DNA of 64,000 nt, from NCBI RefSeq assembly GCF_039545795.1, contig NZ_CP154260.1, forward strand, positions 3,105,001 to 3,169,000, written 5' to 3'. The position numbers and the translations under genes are program-made. Position 1 is the stretch's first letter, and the number at the start of each line of letters is the position of its first letter. Source of the stretch: Chitinophaga niabensis. Its GTDB lineage: Bacteria; Bacteroidota; Bacteroidia; Chitinophagales; Chitinophagaceae. Below the pieces are notes generated by a model. That model worked only from the letters and a program-made list of their open reading frames with translations. It made no database searches and was not told the origin of the DNA. Positions 35,624 to 44,137 of the stretch are shown here, piece after piece.

Positions 35624-37858
35624 ATGATCTTAGCGACAGACCTTGACGGAACATTTTTAGGGGGAACCCGCCAACACATGGAAGAGTTATACGAAATGAT
35701 CAGGAATAACAAGGATTTCCGCCTCGTTTTTGTAACCGGCCGTGGCATGGAAAGCGTATTACCCTTACTGAGTGATCCCGTTATCCCAAGGCCTGAATTC
35801 ATCATCTGCGATGTGGGCGCCACCATCCTCGATGGCACTACCCTTCAGCCCGTTCAGCCTATTCAGAATAATATCGAAAGCAAATGGCCCGGCAAACAGG
35901 CCATCCTGCAACAGTTAAAAGATGTAAAAGGCATCCGCATTCAACCGGTACCACAGCAACGCCGCTGCTCCTTTATATTCGATGAACACCTGGAACATGA
36001 AGGGATCGGCGCACTGGAACAACAACTGGGTTGCGACATCCTCTTATCAGACAACAGGTTTTTTGATGTATTACCCATCAATGTCAATAAAGGCACCACA
36101 CTTACACAACTGATCGATCACCTGAAGATCCCGGAAGAAAAAGTACTCGTTGCCGGCGATACCCTGAACGACCTTGCCTTATATGGCCGGGGATACAAAG
36201 GTGTAGTAGTGGGTGAAGCAGAACCTGCACTGGTAACTGCCACACAGGGCCTCCCCGGTGTATTCCATTCCGAGGTCCGTGGTGCCGGTGGCATCATGGA
36301 AGCCATGGCGCATTTTGAAGATTTTAAACCCTTCTATCAAAAGAAAACGGCTAAAGATTGTAATACAGATTCTTCTCAATTGGTGATGCTCTATCACCGT
36401 TTCCCATTTGAAACAGTGGAAGAGAACGGGAAGATCATCAAACGTGCACCCAAAAGCCCTAACGGCATTCTGCCCACACTCACTAATTTCTTCAAATCCA
36501 ACCGCCCGGGATTATGGATCGCCTGGCAGGAAATGAAGGAAGGAGATGCGCCGGCAGCCAATTTTTATATTGACAAAGAAGTATATCCCCATTTACAGGC
36601 CAGCCCTGTGATGATGGAGAAAAACGATATCGATATCTTCTACAAACTCTTCTCCAAAGAAGCATTCTGGCCTGCCATCTTTTCCTTTATAGAAAAAGCG
36701 CAGTTCAATCATGAACACTGGGAACATTACCTGAAGATCAATAAAAGGTTTGCAGAGAAAGCAGCTGCAGAAGCTGAACTGAATGCCACCGTATGGATCC
36801 ATGATTACAATTTATGGATGGTACCCGGTTATCTCCGCCAGCTAAGACCTGACCTTACGATCGGTTTCTTTCATCACACAGCCTTCCCTGCTGCCAATAC
36901 TTTCAACATCATCCCCTGGCGGGCAGAGATCATCGGCAGTTTATTACAATGTGACTATGTGAGCTTTCATATACCCCGTTATGTAGAGAACTTTGTGGAT
37001 GTAGTGAAAAGCCTCATGCCCGTAAAGATCATAGAACAGGAAAGTGCAGCACCCCGCTTCCTTACTTACAGCTGTGCCATGGGCACCGGTGTAATGACGC
37101 GGGAGATCCAGGCAGGCAGAAGAAAAGTACGTTTAGGCGCTAACCCCGTTGGCGTACATGTGGATTATATCAAAGAACTCACACAACAACCCGCCACACA
37201 AGACCTGATCGCGGAATTAAAGAAAAGCACTACAGGCAAAAAAACTATCCTCAGCATAGAGCGGCTGGATTATGTGAAAGGCCCGCTGGAAAAGATCAGG
37301 GCCTTCGGGCAGTTCCTGGACGAACATCCCGGCCTGCATGGAAAGATAGAACTGATCAATATCTGCACCCCTCCTGCCAGTGGCATGAAAATATACGAAC
37401 AGGTGCAGCATGAACTGGAACAGGCTATCGGGGCTATCAATGGTAAGTATTCCACGATCGACTGGGTGCCGATCCATTTCTTTTTCCGTTCCTTTTCTTT
37501 TGAAGAAGTGCTGGCTTATTATGCCATCTCAGACATAGCCTGGATCACGCCATTAAGGGATGGTTTAAACCTGGTGGCCAAGGAATACATTGCCGTGCAG
37601 GGGCTCAATCCTGAATCAGACGGCGTATTGGTATTATCTGAGTTTGCAGGGGCTTCGGTAGAATTGCCGCATGCCATCCTTACCAATCCTTATGACAATG
37701 ATTCCATGAAGCGCAGTTTGCTGCGGGCGATCAGCATGAATAAACAGGAAAGACAGATCAGGATGAAACGTCTATATGAGAACGTTAGTCATCACAACAT
37801 AGGATACTGGGCAGATGAATTTATGCAGGAATTAAAAAAACAGACAGCGCAAAAATAG
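35624..37858 (+). CDS. Bifunctional HAD phosphatase / GT20 synthase, probably glucosylglycerol-phosphate synthase-phosphatase
   Basis: 744 residues from ATG 35624 (MILATDLDGTFLGG); longer frames upstream lack homology and cross the promoter. Residues 1-235 are a HAD-IIB phosphatase with all motifs: DLDGT, FVTGRG, the Lys in NKGTTL, and GDTLND. Residues 255-744 are a GT20 glycosyltransferase: HDYNLWMVPGYLRQL, FFHHTAFPAANTFNIIPWR, GANPVGVHVDYI, ERLDYVKGPLEKI and DGLNLVAKEYIA. The GT20 start has KSPNGILPTLTNFF, which recalls glucosylglycerol-phosphate synthases rather than trehalose-phosphate synthases. It would join ADP- or GDP-glucose to glycerol 3-phosphate and dephosphorylate the product to glucosylglycerol, an osmolyte. 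A trehalose-6-phosphate enzyme is the main alternative. Confidence 0.75.
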   Translation: MILATDLDGTFLGGTRQHMEELYEMIRNNKDFRLVFVTGRGMESVLPLLSDPVIPRPEFIICDVGATILDGTTLQPVQPIQNNIESKWPGKQAILQQLKDVKGIRIQPVPQQRRCSFIFDEHLEHEGIGALEQQLGCDILLSDNRFFDVLPINVNKGTTLTQLIDHLKIPEEKVLVAGDTLNDLALYGRGYKGVVVGEAEPALVTATQGLPGVFHSEVRGAGGIMEAMAHFEDFKPFYQKKTAKDCNTDSSQLVMLYHRFPFETVEENGKIIKRAPKSPNGILPTLTNFFKSNRPGLWIAWQEMKEGDAPAANFYIDKEVYPHLQASPVMMEKNDIDIFYKLFSKEAFWPAIFSFIEKAQFNHEHWEHYLKINKRFAEKAAAEAELNATVWIHDYNLWMVPGYLRQLRPDLTIGFFHHTAFPAANTFNIIPWRAEIIGSLLQCDYVSFHIPRYVENFVDVVKSLMPVKIIEQESAAPRFLTYSCAMGTGVMTREIQAGRRKVRLGANPVGVHVDYIKELTQQPATQDLIAELKKSTTGKKTILSIERLDYVKGPLEKIRAFGQFLDEHPGLHGKIELINICTPPASGMKIYEQVQHELEQAIGAINGKYSTIDWVPIHFFFRSFSFEEVLAYYAISDIAWITPLRDGLNLVAKEYIAVQGLNPESDGVLVLSEFAGASVELPHAILTNPYDNDSMKRSLLRAISMNKQERQIRMKRLYENVSHHNIGYWADEFMQELKKQTAQK

Positions 37859-38183
37859 CCACGCCAATAACATTTATCAGAAGAAGGATGGTTTCTTTTT
37901 TAACTGATTCCCATACATTTTTTCCTGTTAACTTTTTATAAAGAGCAATACTTAGCAAAAGGGGAACTGAACAGATCAATGTCCAGAAATTAAACATGAG
38001 TGAATACCAGATAATATAGCTATGTATATCATTGTAAGTATCGCCGTTGATCTTCCCGAAAAGATGCACCAGGATAGCAGAGATAAGAATTAAGGAAGAG
38101 GTGCATATCAGCACTATCCTCATAACCAGCTTGATAAAAGGCAGATACGTTTCAATCCTGCCCAACAGCATTGATCTATTCAT
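37821..38183 (-). CDS. Small membrane protein of unknown function
   Basis: 120 residues, mostly hydrophobic, with about four membrane segments: LPFIKLVMRIVLICTSSLIL, IIWYSLMFNFWTLICSVPLL and a C-terminal pair (LLLINVIGVAIFALSVFLI). Charged residues cluster between them (YKKLTGKNVWESVKKE). The family is not recognised. Its 3' end overlaps the end of the convergent GT20/HAD gene by 38 bases. It follows another small membrane-protein gene 44 bases away on the same strand and may be co-transcribed with it. Confidence 0.65.
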   Translation of the reverse strand: MNRSMLLGRIETYLPFIKLVMRIVLICTSSLILISAILVHLFGKINGDTYNDIHSYIIWYSLMFNFWTLICSVPLLLSIALYKKLTGKNVWESVKKETILLLINVIGVAIFALSVFLIPA

Positions 38184-38227
38184 TTTGCGAATTTAAAAAA
38201 GGCCGGGTGTTAACTACGGCCTTTTTC

Positions 38228-38683
38228 CTATATCTGCGAACTCGTCATAATTGCGACAATCCCAATTGCGAATGCCAGTACAAAAAAGCCCAGCAGAATG
38301 ATCGTAAAAACACCTACAAACTTAAAACAGGATTTCAGACTGGAAAAGGCACTGTTCAATACATCCTGTTCAGAAGAACTTAAAGCAGCTTTCATTTTCG
38401 TGGCAAACTGAAAAAGATACAGGTAGGGGAAGATCGAAACAACTGCCATCACCAGGTAAACGATGCCCAGCACGGCAGGGTTGCTATACCCCGCGCTTTG
38501 GAAACTGGCTTGCATCATAGGGTTTGAATTACCCAGCCCTATAATGGCCAGGCTGAATAAGATCATAAAACCTACCATCACAAACCCCACAATAGCGAGA
38601 AACTTAGCCCAGCGGCTGGTTTCATTTAAAAAGCCGGAAGATGCTCCGTCAATAGAGAGTTCGAATAAGTTTGGTGTTTCCAT
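38228..38683 (-). CDS. DUF5362-like membrane protein
   Basis: 151 residues with four hydrophobic segments: FLAIVGFVMVGFMILFSLAI, AVLGIVYLVMAVVSIFPYLY, and two near the C-terminus (FVGVFTIILLGFFVLAFAIG). Between them lies a helical cytoplasmic stretch (FATKMKAALSSSEQDVLNSA) of the kind seen in the Bacteroidota DUF5362 family. The start MET-PNLFELSIDG is typical of that family. No function is known for it. It is the upstream member of a small pair of membrane-protein genes. Confidence 0.7.
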   Translation of the reverse strand: METPNLFELSIDGASSGFLNETSRWAKFLAIVGFVMVGFMILFSLAIIGLGNSNPMMQASFQSAGYSNPAVLGIVYLVMAVVSIFPYLYLFQFATKMKAALSSSEQDVLNSAFSSLKSCFKFVGVFTIILLGFFVLAFAIGIVAIMTSSQI

Positions 38684-38784
38684 GCATTAACTATTTGGTA
38701 CCTAAAATACCAATTTAACTGATATAATAAAATAAGGGGGCAGATAAAGCAGGGATGAAGCTACCATGGCTTTTCTGCAAAAAC

Positions 38785-38821
38785 AAAACAGGCTGACCAG
38801 TTCATTTGGTCAGCCTGTTTT
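38785..38821 (-). terminator. Intrinsic terminator of the GH5 gene
   Basis: AAAACAGGCTGACCA and TGGTCAGCCTGTTTT pair perfectly around a short loop, 5 bases beyond the stop of the minus-strand GH5 gene and followed by a T-rich run. Confidence 0.85.
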
Positions 38822-38826
38822 ACAGA

Positions 38827-40551
38827 TTATTTAGAGAACTGTAATTCCTTCAGGTTAAACCCACCCCTTTCTGCCAGCACACGCAGTTTATGTTTCCCTT
38901 TGGAAAGCGTAATACTTCCCGCATCATGCGCCTGCCAGTTCCCTTTGGGAACCGCCAGCTCATTGCCAACTTTTTTGCCATCCAGCAGCAGGGTGATCTT
39001 TCCATTGGCATTGTCTGCAGATGTATGTAACTGCAATTTATAAGTACCTTTCTCCGCTACATCAATCGTATACTGCAGCCACTCTCCCGTTTCTATATCG
39101 GATACAAAATAGCTATCATCCAGGCCGATATCAACACCATCATTGCGGTAACCTCTGCCTTTGTTGCCGGCTGTGTTCTTTTTAGGATCTGATACCCGGT
39201 AATTAGCGGTATCCAGATCATAATAAGCCTCTCCGTTAATACCCAGGTCATACTCCACTGCGGGTATCAAGGCCATCCCCTTCACCACGTTGGCATTAAA
39301 GGGTTTGGTTTCCCTGCTGAAGGGCTGGCGTATCATGGCATCGATCACATCTTTATGATAGATGTTCTTATCAAAACGGGTGCTGTTGGCCAGTTCCATC
39401 AGGCCGCTGTAAGCCTGCTCTGCTGAAGGTTTTGGTTTCTTCGGATCGTTCCAGTAATCTACCACTGCCTTGTAACCTTCGTTCATGATCACTTCCAGCG
39501 GATTGTTGGTGCCCAGTTTCTTCAACGGCCACCAGGCCCATCCGATGTTATGTGTTTCCAGCAAACGGATGGCTTCCGTAAACCATACATTGGAGTTCTC
39601 ACCTGTTTCACCTAACCATACCGGCACCTGGTATTGCTCCCGGAAACGCAGGATATGTGCAATGGACTCCTCGTTATTATAGTTCCAGTATTTGTGAAAG
39701 CTCAGCACCATGTTTTTATCCCATGGCGGCAGCATGCCGTTGTAATTATTGCCCCAGCCATTTCCTTCAATGATAATGATGTGTTTTTGATCTACTTCAC
39801 GAATGGCCTTGGTAATGTCTACCATCAATCGCTTTAAAGGTACATTACCTTTTTCCTTCAAACCATTCTTATCATTCTGTGGATCTTCAAAACCCCAGTT
39901 AGGTTCATTAAGCACATCATAACCAGCAATCCAAGGCTCGTCTTTATAACGTTCTGCCAGTTTACGCCAGAGCGCAATGGTTTTCTGCTGATGTGCCTCG
40001 CTTTCCCAGAGAGAAGGTTTAGCACCGTCCCGGTCTGAAATGTTCAGGTCGTTCCCCTGCCCGCCGGGTGCGGCATGGAGGTCCAGGATCAGGTACATCT
40101 GGTTGGCTTTACACCAGGCCAGTAAACTGTCTGTAATAGCAAAACCTTTTTCCAGCCAGGTATGCTGACCGGTTACCGGTTCCTTATCAACCGGTAAAGT
40201 GTAGAGGTTGAAATGCATGGGCAGGCGCACAGAGTTGAAGCCCCAGGCCTTCATGGCATCGATGTCTGCCTTTGTGGTATGGTTCTTTAACCAGGCATCA
40301 TAGAACGCCTGCGTTTTTTCAGGGCCTATCAGTTCTTCTGCCCTTGCACGGATCCGGTGTTGCTGTGCTTCTCTGTAGACCCTCAGCATATAACCTTCCT
40401 GGAGCATCCAGCCACCGAGACCAATACCCCGGAGCAAAACGTTCTCTCCCTTGGCGTTCACGATCTTTGTGCCGGCTGTTTTCAGGAAACCCTGTGCATA
40501 ACCAATACTGCTGGAAAATAGAATGGTCAGGAATAAAAAGACTGTTTTCAT
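38827..40551 (-). CDS. Secreted GH5-family glycoside hydrolase with C-terminal carbohydrate-binding domain
   Basis: A 574-residue protein with signal peptide KTVFLFLTILFSSSIGYAQ. Residues 20-400 form a GH5 (beta/alpha)8 barrel: LLRGIGLGGWMLQEGYMLRV, FNSVRLPMHFNL, LILDLHAAPGGQ. The catalytic acid is in GYDVLNEPNWGF and the nucleophile in VPVWLGETGENS. Residues 440-574 resemble a CBM6/CBM35-like beta-sandwich (GEWLQYTIDVAEKGTYKLQL, KGKHKLRVLAERGGFNLKEL). Members hydrolyse beta-glucans, and the exact linkage (cellulose, exo-beta-1,3-glucan or another) cannot be fixed from the sequence. It is a single-gene transcript, divergent from the ABC efflux operon. Confidence 0.88.
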   Translation of the reverse strand: MKTVFLFLTILFSSSIGYAQGFLKTAGTKIVNAKGENVLLRGIGLGGWMLQEGYMLRVYREAQQHRIRARAEELIGPEKTQAFYDAWLKNHTTKADIDAMKAWGFNSVRLPMHFNLYTLPVDKEPVTGQHTWLEKGFAITDSLLAWCKANQMYLILDLHAAPGGQGNDLNISDRDGAKPSLWESEAHQQKTIALWRKLAERYKDEPWIAGYDVLNEPNWGFEDPQNDKNGLKEKGNVPLKRLMVDITKAIREVDQKHIIIIEGNGWGNNYNGMLPPWDKNMVLSFHKYWNYNNEESIAHILRFREQYQVPVWLGETGENSNVWFTEAIRLLETHNIGWAWWPLKKLGTNNPLEVIMNEGYKAVVDYWNDPKKPKPSAEQAYSGLMELANSTRFDKNIYHKDVIDAMIRQPFSRETKPFNANVVKGMALIPAVEYDLGINGEAYYDLDTANYRVSDPKKNTAGNKGRGYRNDGVDIGLDDSYFVSDIETGEWLQYTIDVAEKGTYKLQLHTSADNANGKITLLLDGKKVGNELAVPKGNWQAHDAGSITLSKGKHKLRVLAERGGFNLKELQFSK

Positions 40552-40621
40552 GTTAAGACGGTGGAATTTTAGGGATTTGAATAAGAGATCAAAATAGGAA
40601 ATTAATTTTTCCCATTATCGG

Positions 40622-40649
40622 AAAAGTTGTTCGATATCGAACAGCTTTT
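40622..40649. promoter_or_regulatory. Dyad operator, candidate NtrC-type activator site
   Basis: TGTTCGATATCGAACA (40628-40643) is a perfect 16-bp palindrome. With flanks AAAAG and CTTTT it becomes a 28-bp dyad with one mismatched pair. Its centre lies about 60 bases upstream of the -24 GG of a sigma-54-type promoter, the usual distance for an upstream activator site. A second, looser dyad (TTTTCC-N7-GGAAAA) is at 40607-40625. Confidence 0.6.
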
Positions 40650-40694
40650 CAAAAGCCAAACGCTCTAATATACTGATAATCTGATAACTAAGAC

Positions 40695-40710
40695 TGGCAT
40701 CCCTATTGAA
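40695..40710 (+). promoter_or_regulatory. Sigma-54-type promoter of the ABC efflux operon
   Basis: TGGCATCCCTATTGAA matches the -24/-12 layout TGGCAC-N5-TTGCA with correct GG-to-TG spacing and one off-consensus base at the -12 C. Transcription would start near 40720, about 20 bases before the ATG at 40742. The operon encodes its own NtrC-type activator. Confidence 0.65.
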
Positions 40711-40741
40711 ACAAGAATGGTCTAAAAATCAGCTTATACCA

Positions 40742-41989
40742 ATGGACAAAACCATAGAAGCAGAAGTAAAACAAAAAAGGAAGAAGCAATACCTGCTGAT
40801 CACCCTCCTGTGTATCGCAGTGCTGGCTGTTGCACTCTTCCTGCTGCGCAGCTTCTTTTCCAGTACGATCAAACGTTCCGCCATTACCACCGCTATTGTA
40901 GAAATAGGCAATATTGAGAATACCATCAACGCCACGGGAGAGATCAGGCCTGAATTTGAAGAAGTGATCACCAGCCCCGTGAGCGCTTCTATCCAGGAGA
41001 TCATACTCGATGCCGGTAGTAAGGTAACTACCGGGCAGTCTATCCTTAAGCTGGACAAAACTGCCATCCAGGTGGAATATGAAAAAGGAAAGTTCCAGCT
41101 GGAATCCAAACAGAACGAGATCCGCAAACTAAAACTGGAACTGGATAAGAGTTACTTCGATCTCAAATCAAATAACAATATCAAACAATTACGGATCAAT
41201 AGTCTGACAGCAGATGTAGAAAACAGCAAACGTCTATACAAGGCAGGTGGCGGCACAAGGGAAGATGTGGAGAAAGCAGAGCTGAACCTGAAAGTGGCAC
41301 AGCTGGAAAAAGAGCAGCTGGAAAATGAGATCAAAAGCAAACAACAGACCATGCAGGTGGAAATAAGGGAATCAGAGATCGCCGCCGCCATCCAGCAAAA
41401 TGAACTGAAAGAACTGATGCGTAAAGTATCACTGGCCAGTATCCAAAGTACACGCGGCGGTGTGGTTACCTGGGTGAACAAGAACATCGGCGCCGTTATC
41501 CGGGAAGGAGAAGCATTGGCCAGGATCGCAGACCTCAGCAGTTTTAAAGTGACCGGCACTATTTCAGATGTTCAGCTGAATCACCTGCGTACTGGCATGC
41601 CTGCCATTATCCGCATCAGCGAAACAGAAGTACGGGGCAGTATTACCAATATCTATCCCGCTGTGGAAAACGGCATTGTTACATTCGATATCCAGTTGAA
41701 TGAAAGGAATAACAAACTGCTCCGCCCCAATCTGAAAGTAGAAGTATTCCTCGTTACCGCTACCGGCAATAATGTAATGCGGGTAGCAAACGGACCGGCT
41801 TTCAGCGGCCTGGAAAGCCAGGACATCTTTATTGTACGGGATGGAAAAGCTGAACGCAGAAAAGTACAGACAGGCATGAGCAATTTCGATTACGTGGAAT
41901 TGAAGAACAACGTAAAACCGGGAGAAGTGGTGATCACGTCAGACATGAGTGAGTTCAAACATGCAAAGGAAATAACGATCAATAATTAA
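40742..41989 (+). CDS. HlyD/MacA-type efflux adaptor protein
   Basis: 415 residues from ATG 40742. A TTG 36 bases upstream lies inside the promoter and is rejected. One N-terminal membrane anchor (YLLITLLCIAVLAVALFLL) is followed by a lipoyl-like segment (SPVSASIQEIILDAGSKVTT). A long coiled-coil hairpin comes next (QLESKQNEIRKLKLELDKSY and KAELNLKVAQLEKEQLENEI). The second lipoyl half (STRGGVVTWVNKNIGAVIRE) and a beta-barrel domain (FKVTGTISDVQLNHLRTGMP) complete the fold. The long hairpin is typical of adaptors for MacB-like ABC transporters. It begins a seven-gene operon, and its stop overlaps the next start by one base (TAATG). Confidence 0.88.
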   Translation: MDKTIEAEVKQKRKKQYLLITLLCIAVLAVALFLLRSFFSSTIKRSAITTAIVEIGNIENTINATGEIRPEFEEVITSPVSASIQEIILDAGSKVTTGQSILKLDKTAIQVEYEKGKFQLESKQNEIRKLKLELDKSYFDLKSNNNIKQLRINSLTADVENSKRLYKAGGGTREDVEKAELNLKVAQLEKEQLENEIKSKQQTMQVEIRESEIAAAIQQNELKELMRKVSLASIQSTRGGVVTWVNKNIGAVIREGEALARIADLSSFKVTGTISDVQLNHLRTGMPAIIRISETEVRGSITNIYPAVENGIVTFDIQLNERNNKLLRPNLKVEVFLVTATGNNVMRVANGPAFSGLESQDIFIVRDGKAERRKVQTGMSNFDYVELKNNVKPGEVVITSDMSEFKHAKEITINN

Positions 41990-43443
41990 TGATGATGAAA
42001 ACAGGATTGATCTTTATACTCCTCGCATTTGCCTGTACAGCCTACAGCCAGGACACTCTCCGTCTCAGCCTGGCAGAAGCCGTAAGCATGGCCAAAGCCA
42101 GCTCTATTGCCTCTAAACAGGCCGTTACGGTGAAAGAAACCCGTTATTGGGAATGGCGTACCTATAAATCCAATTACCAGCCGCAACTGGCTTTAAATGG
42201 CAATTTACCGGGCTATTCAAAAACGTTCAACCAGGTGCAGCAACCCAACGGAACGGTAGAGTTCCAGCCGGTACACAATAACAATTCATCCCTGAACCTC
42301 GCTTTCAGCCAGAGCATCACACCTACAGGCGGGAAAATATACGGGGCAACGGAACTGCAAAGGTTTGATGATTTTGACAGGAAGAACACCCTCTATAATG
42401 CCATCCCGTACACCATCGGGTACCAGCAGCCGCTCTTCCAGTTCAATAAACTGAAGTGGGACAAACGCATAGAACCCCTGAAGTTCTCTGAAAGCAAACA
42501 GAACTATATTTCGGCCATGGAACAGATAGCCGTTACCGTGAGCGGGTACTTTTTTGATCTGCTGCTGGCACAGGTGAACTTCCAGATCGCGGAGACCAAC
42601 CTGCAGAACACGTTACAGATCCAAAAGATAGCAGACGAGAAATTCAACCTGGGCAAGATCTCCAAAAACGAGATCCTTCAATTGCAACTGGAGCACCTTA
42701 AATCACAAAAGGCCGTAGGCAAGGCAAGAAGGGATATGGAAATAGCCATGCTGAACCTTCGCTCTTATATCGGTTTGCAGGAAAAAGGAAAAATAGAGCT
42801 GATACTCCCTCCTTCCGCCATCAATATGGAAGTAACAGCAGAGAAAGTACTGGCGGAGGCTTATGTGAATAATGCCAATGCCATTGCTTTCATCCGGAAA
42901 GTAATAGAAGCTAAAAGGGATGTGGCGCAGGCCAAGGGAGATAACGGGCTGAATGCTACCTTAACAGCCAACCTGGGTTTTGCAAACAGGGCGAGCACTA
43001 TTCCCAAGGTATATACTTCACCGCAGAACCAGCAACTGGTATCACTGGAATTTGCCATCCCTATCTTAGATTGGGGAAGATCAAAGTCCAGGACCAAAAC
43101 GGCAGAGGCCAATCTGCGGTTTACGGAATATGCGGTAGAGCAGGATAAACAAAGTTTCGCACAGGCTGTTACTACGCAGGTGACCCTCTTTGATATGATG
43201 AAGGACCAGGTGGCCCTGAGTGCGCATGCAGACAGTATTGCCTCTGAGAAATACCAGATAGCCCAGACCCGCTATGTACTGGGCAACCTGAGTATCACAG
43301 ACCTCAGTATTGCCTTCCAGGAAAAAGACCAGGCCAAAAGGGATTACGTGGTAGCCCTCCGTGATTTCTGGGGCGCCTATTATGAGCTGCGCTATTTATC
43401 CCTATACGATTTTGAAAAGAACGAAAAGATCCATTATAATTAA
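41989..43443 (+). CDS. TolC-family outer-membrane channel of the ABC efflux system
   Basis: A 484-residue protein with signal peptide KTGLIFILLAFACTAYSQ. Two adjacent ATG codons follow the first, so the exact start may be three or six bases later. The OEP-type helices are evident (SLAEAVSMAKASSIASKQAV, QIAETNLQNTLQIQKIADEK, FNLGKISKNEILQLQLEHLK), with the second repeat at GNLSITDLSIAFQEKDQAKR. It should form the outer-membrane exit for the adaptor and ABC components encoded around it. It is a second TolC homologue in this window, distinct from the RND-linked one. Confidence 0.88.
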   Translation: MMMKTGLIFILLAFACTAYSQDTLRLSLAEAVSMAKASSIASKQAVTVKETRYWEWRTYKSNYQPQLALNGNLPGYSKTFNQVQQPNGTVEFQPVHNNNSSLNLAFSQSITPTGGKIYGATELQRFDDFDRKNTLYNAIPYTIGYQQPLFQFNKLKWDKRIEPLKFSESKQNYISAMEQIAVTVSGYFFDLLLAQVNFQIAETNLQNTLQIQKIADEKFNLGKISKNEILQLQLEHLKSQKAVGKARRDMEIAMLNLRSYIGLQEKGKIELILPPSAINMEVTAEKVLAEAYVNNANAIAFIRKVIEAKRDVAQAKGDNGLNATLTANLGFANRASTIPKVYTSPQNQQLVSLEFAIPILDWGRSKSRTKTAEANLRFTEYAVEQDKQSFAQAVTTQVTLFDMMKDQVALSAHADSIASEKYQIAQTRYVLGNLSITDLSIAFQEKDQAKRDYVVALRDFWGAYYELRYLSLYDFEKNEKIHYN

Positions 43444-43454
43444 AAAAACGCATT

Positions 43455-44120
43455 ATGATCCGCTTACAGAATATTGAAAAAGTTTACCGTACGGATACGG
43501 TGGAAACACAGGCACTGAACAGTATCAGCCTCAACATTGCCAAAGGTGAGTTCCTTTCCATTATGGGCCCTTCCGGCTGCGGCAAAAGTACCCTGCTGAA
43601 CATCATGGGCTTACTGGATGAACCTACCCGCGGGGAGATCAGGATCTCCGAGAGCAATACGAACCACCTATCAGATAAACAACTGGCACAGTTCAGGAAC
43701 AAAAAGATCGGTTTCATCTTCCAAAGCTACCACCTGATCAACGACCTGCGTGTACTTGACAATGTGGAACTCCCCCTGCTCTATCGTAAAACCACTGCCA
43801 AAGAGAGGAAGGACCTGGCCCTTACCGCATTGGAAAAAGTAGGCCTGGGACATCGTTCCAAACACTTCCCCACCCAGCTTTCCGGCGGGCAAAAACAAAG
43901 GGTGGCCATTGCACGTGCCATTGTGGGGCGCCCGGAGATCATTCTTGCAGATGAACCTACCGGTAACCTGGATAGCGCCATGGGTAATGAAGTGATGGAC
44001 ATCCTCATACACCTGAACAAAACAGAAGGCACTACCATCGTAATGGTTACGCACGATGAAAACATGGCCCAAAAAACACACCGGCTGGTAAGGCTTTTCG
44101 ATGGTACACAGGTTCAATAA
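43455..44120 (+). CDS. MacB/LolD-type ABC transporter ATP-binding protein
   Basis: A 221-residue ATPase. The Walker A is GPSGCGKST, the Q-loop is FIFQSYHLI, the signature is [14 protein letters not shown], and the Walker B region is [13 protein letters not shown], with the switch His in MVTHD. The length and the [16 protein letters not shown] end fit the MacB/LolD/FtsE group. It should dimerise and drive the two FtsX-like permeases encoded next, 17 bases downstream. Confidence 0.93.
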   Translation: MIRLQNIEKVYRTDTVETQALNSISLNIAKGEFLSIMGPSGCGKSTLLNIMGLLDEPTRGEIRISESNTNHLSDKQLAQFRNKKIGFIFQSYHLINDLRVLDNVELPLLYRKTTAKERKDLALTALEKVGLGHRSKHFPTQLSGGQKQRVAIARAIVGRPEIILADEPTGNLDSAMGNEVMDILIHLNKTEGTTIVMVTHDENMAQKTHRLVRLFDGTQVQ

Positions 44121-44137
44121 TATTTAACATCCCTCTT

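Noticed and set aside
40706..40741. A TTG start 36 bases upstream for the efflux adaptor
   Set aside because: It lies inside the -24/-12 element and adds residues with no membrane-anchor character; ATG 40742 fits the promoter.
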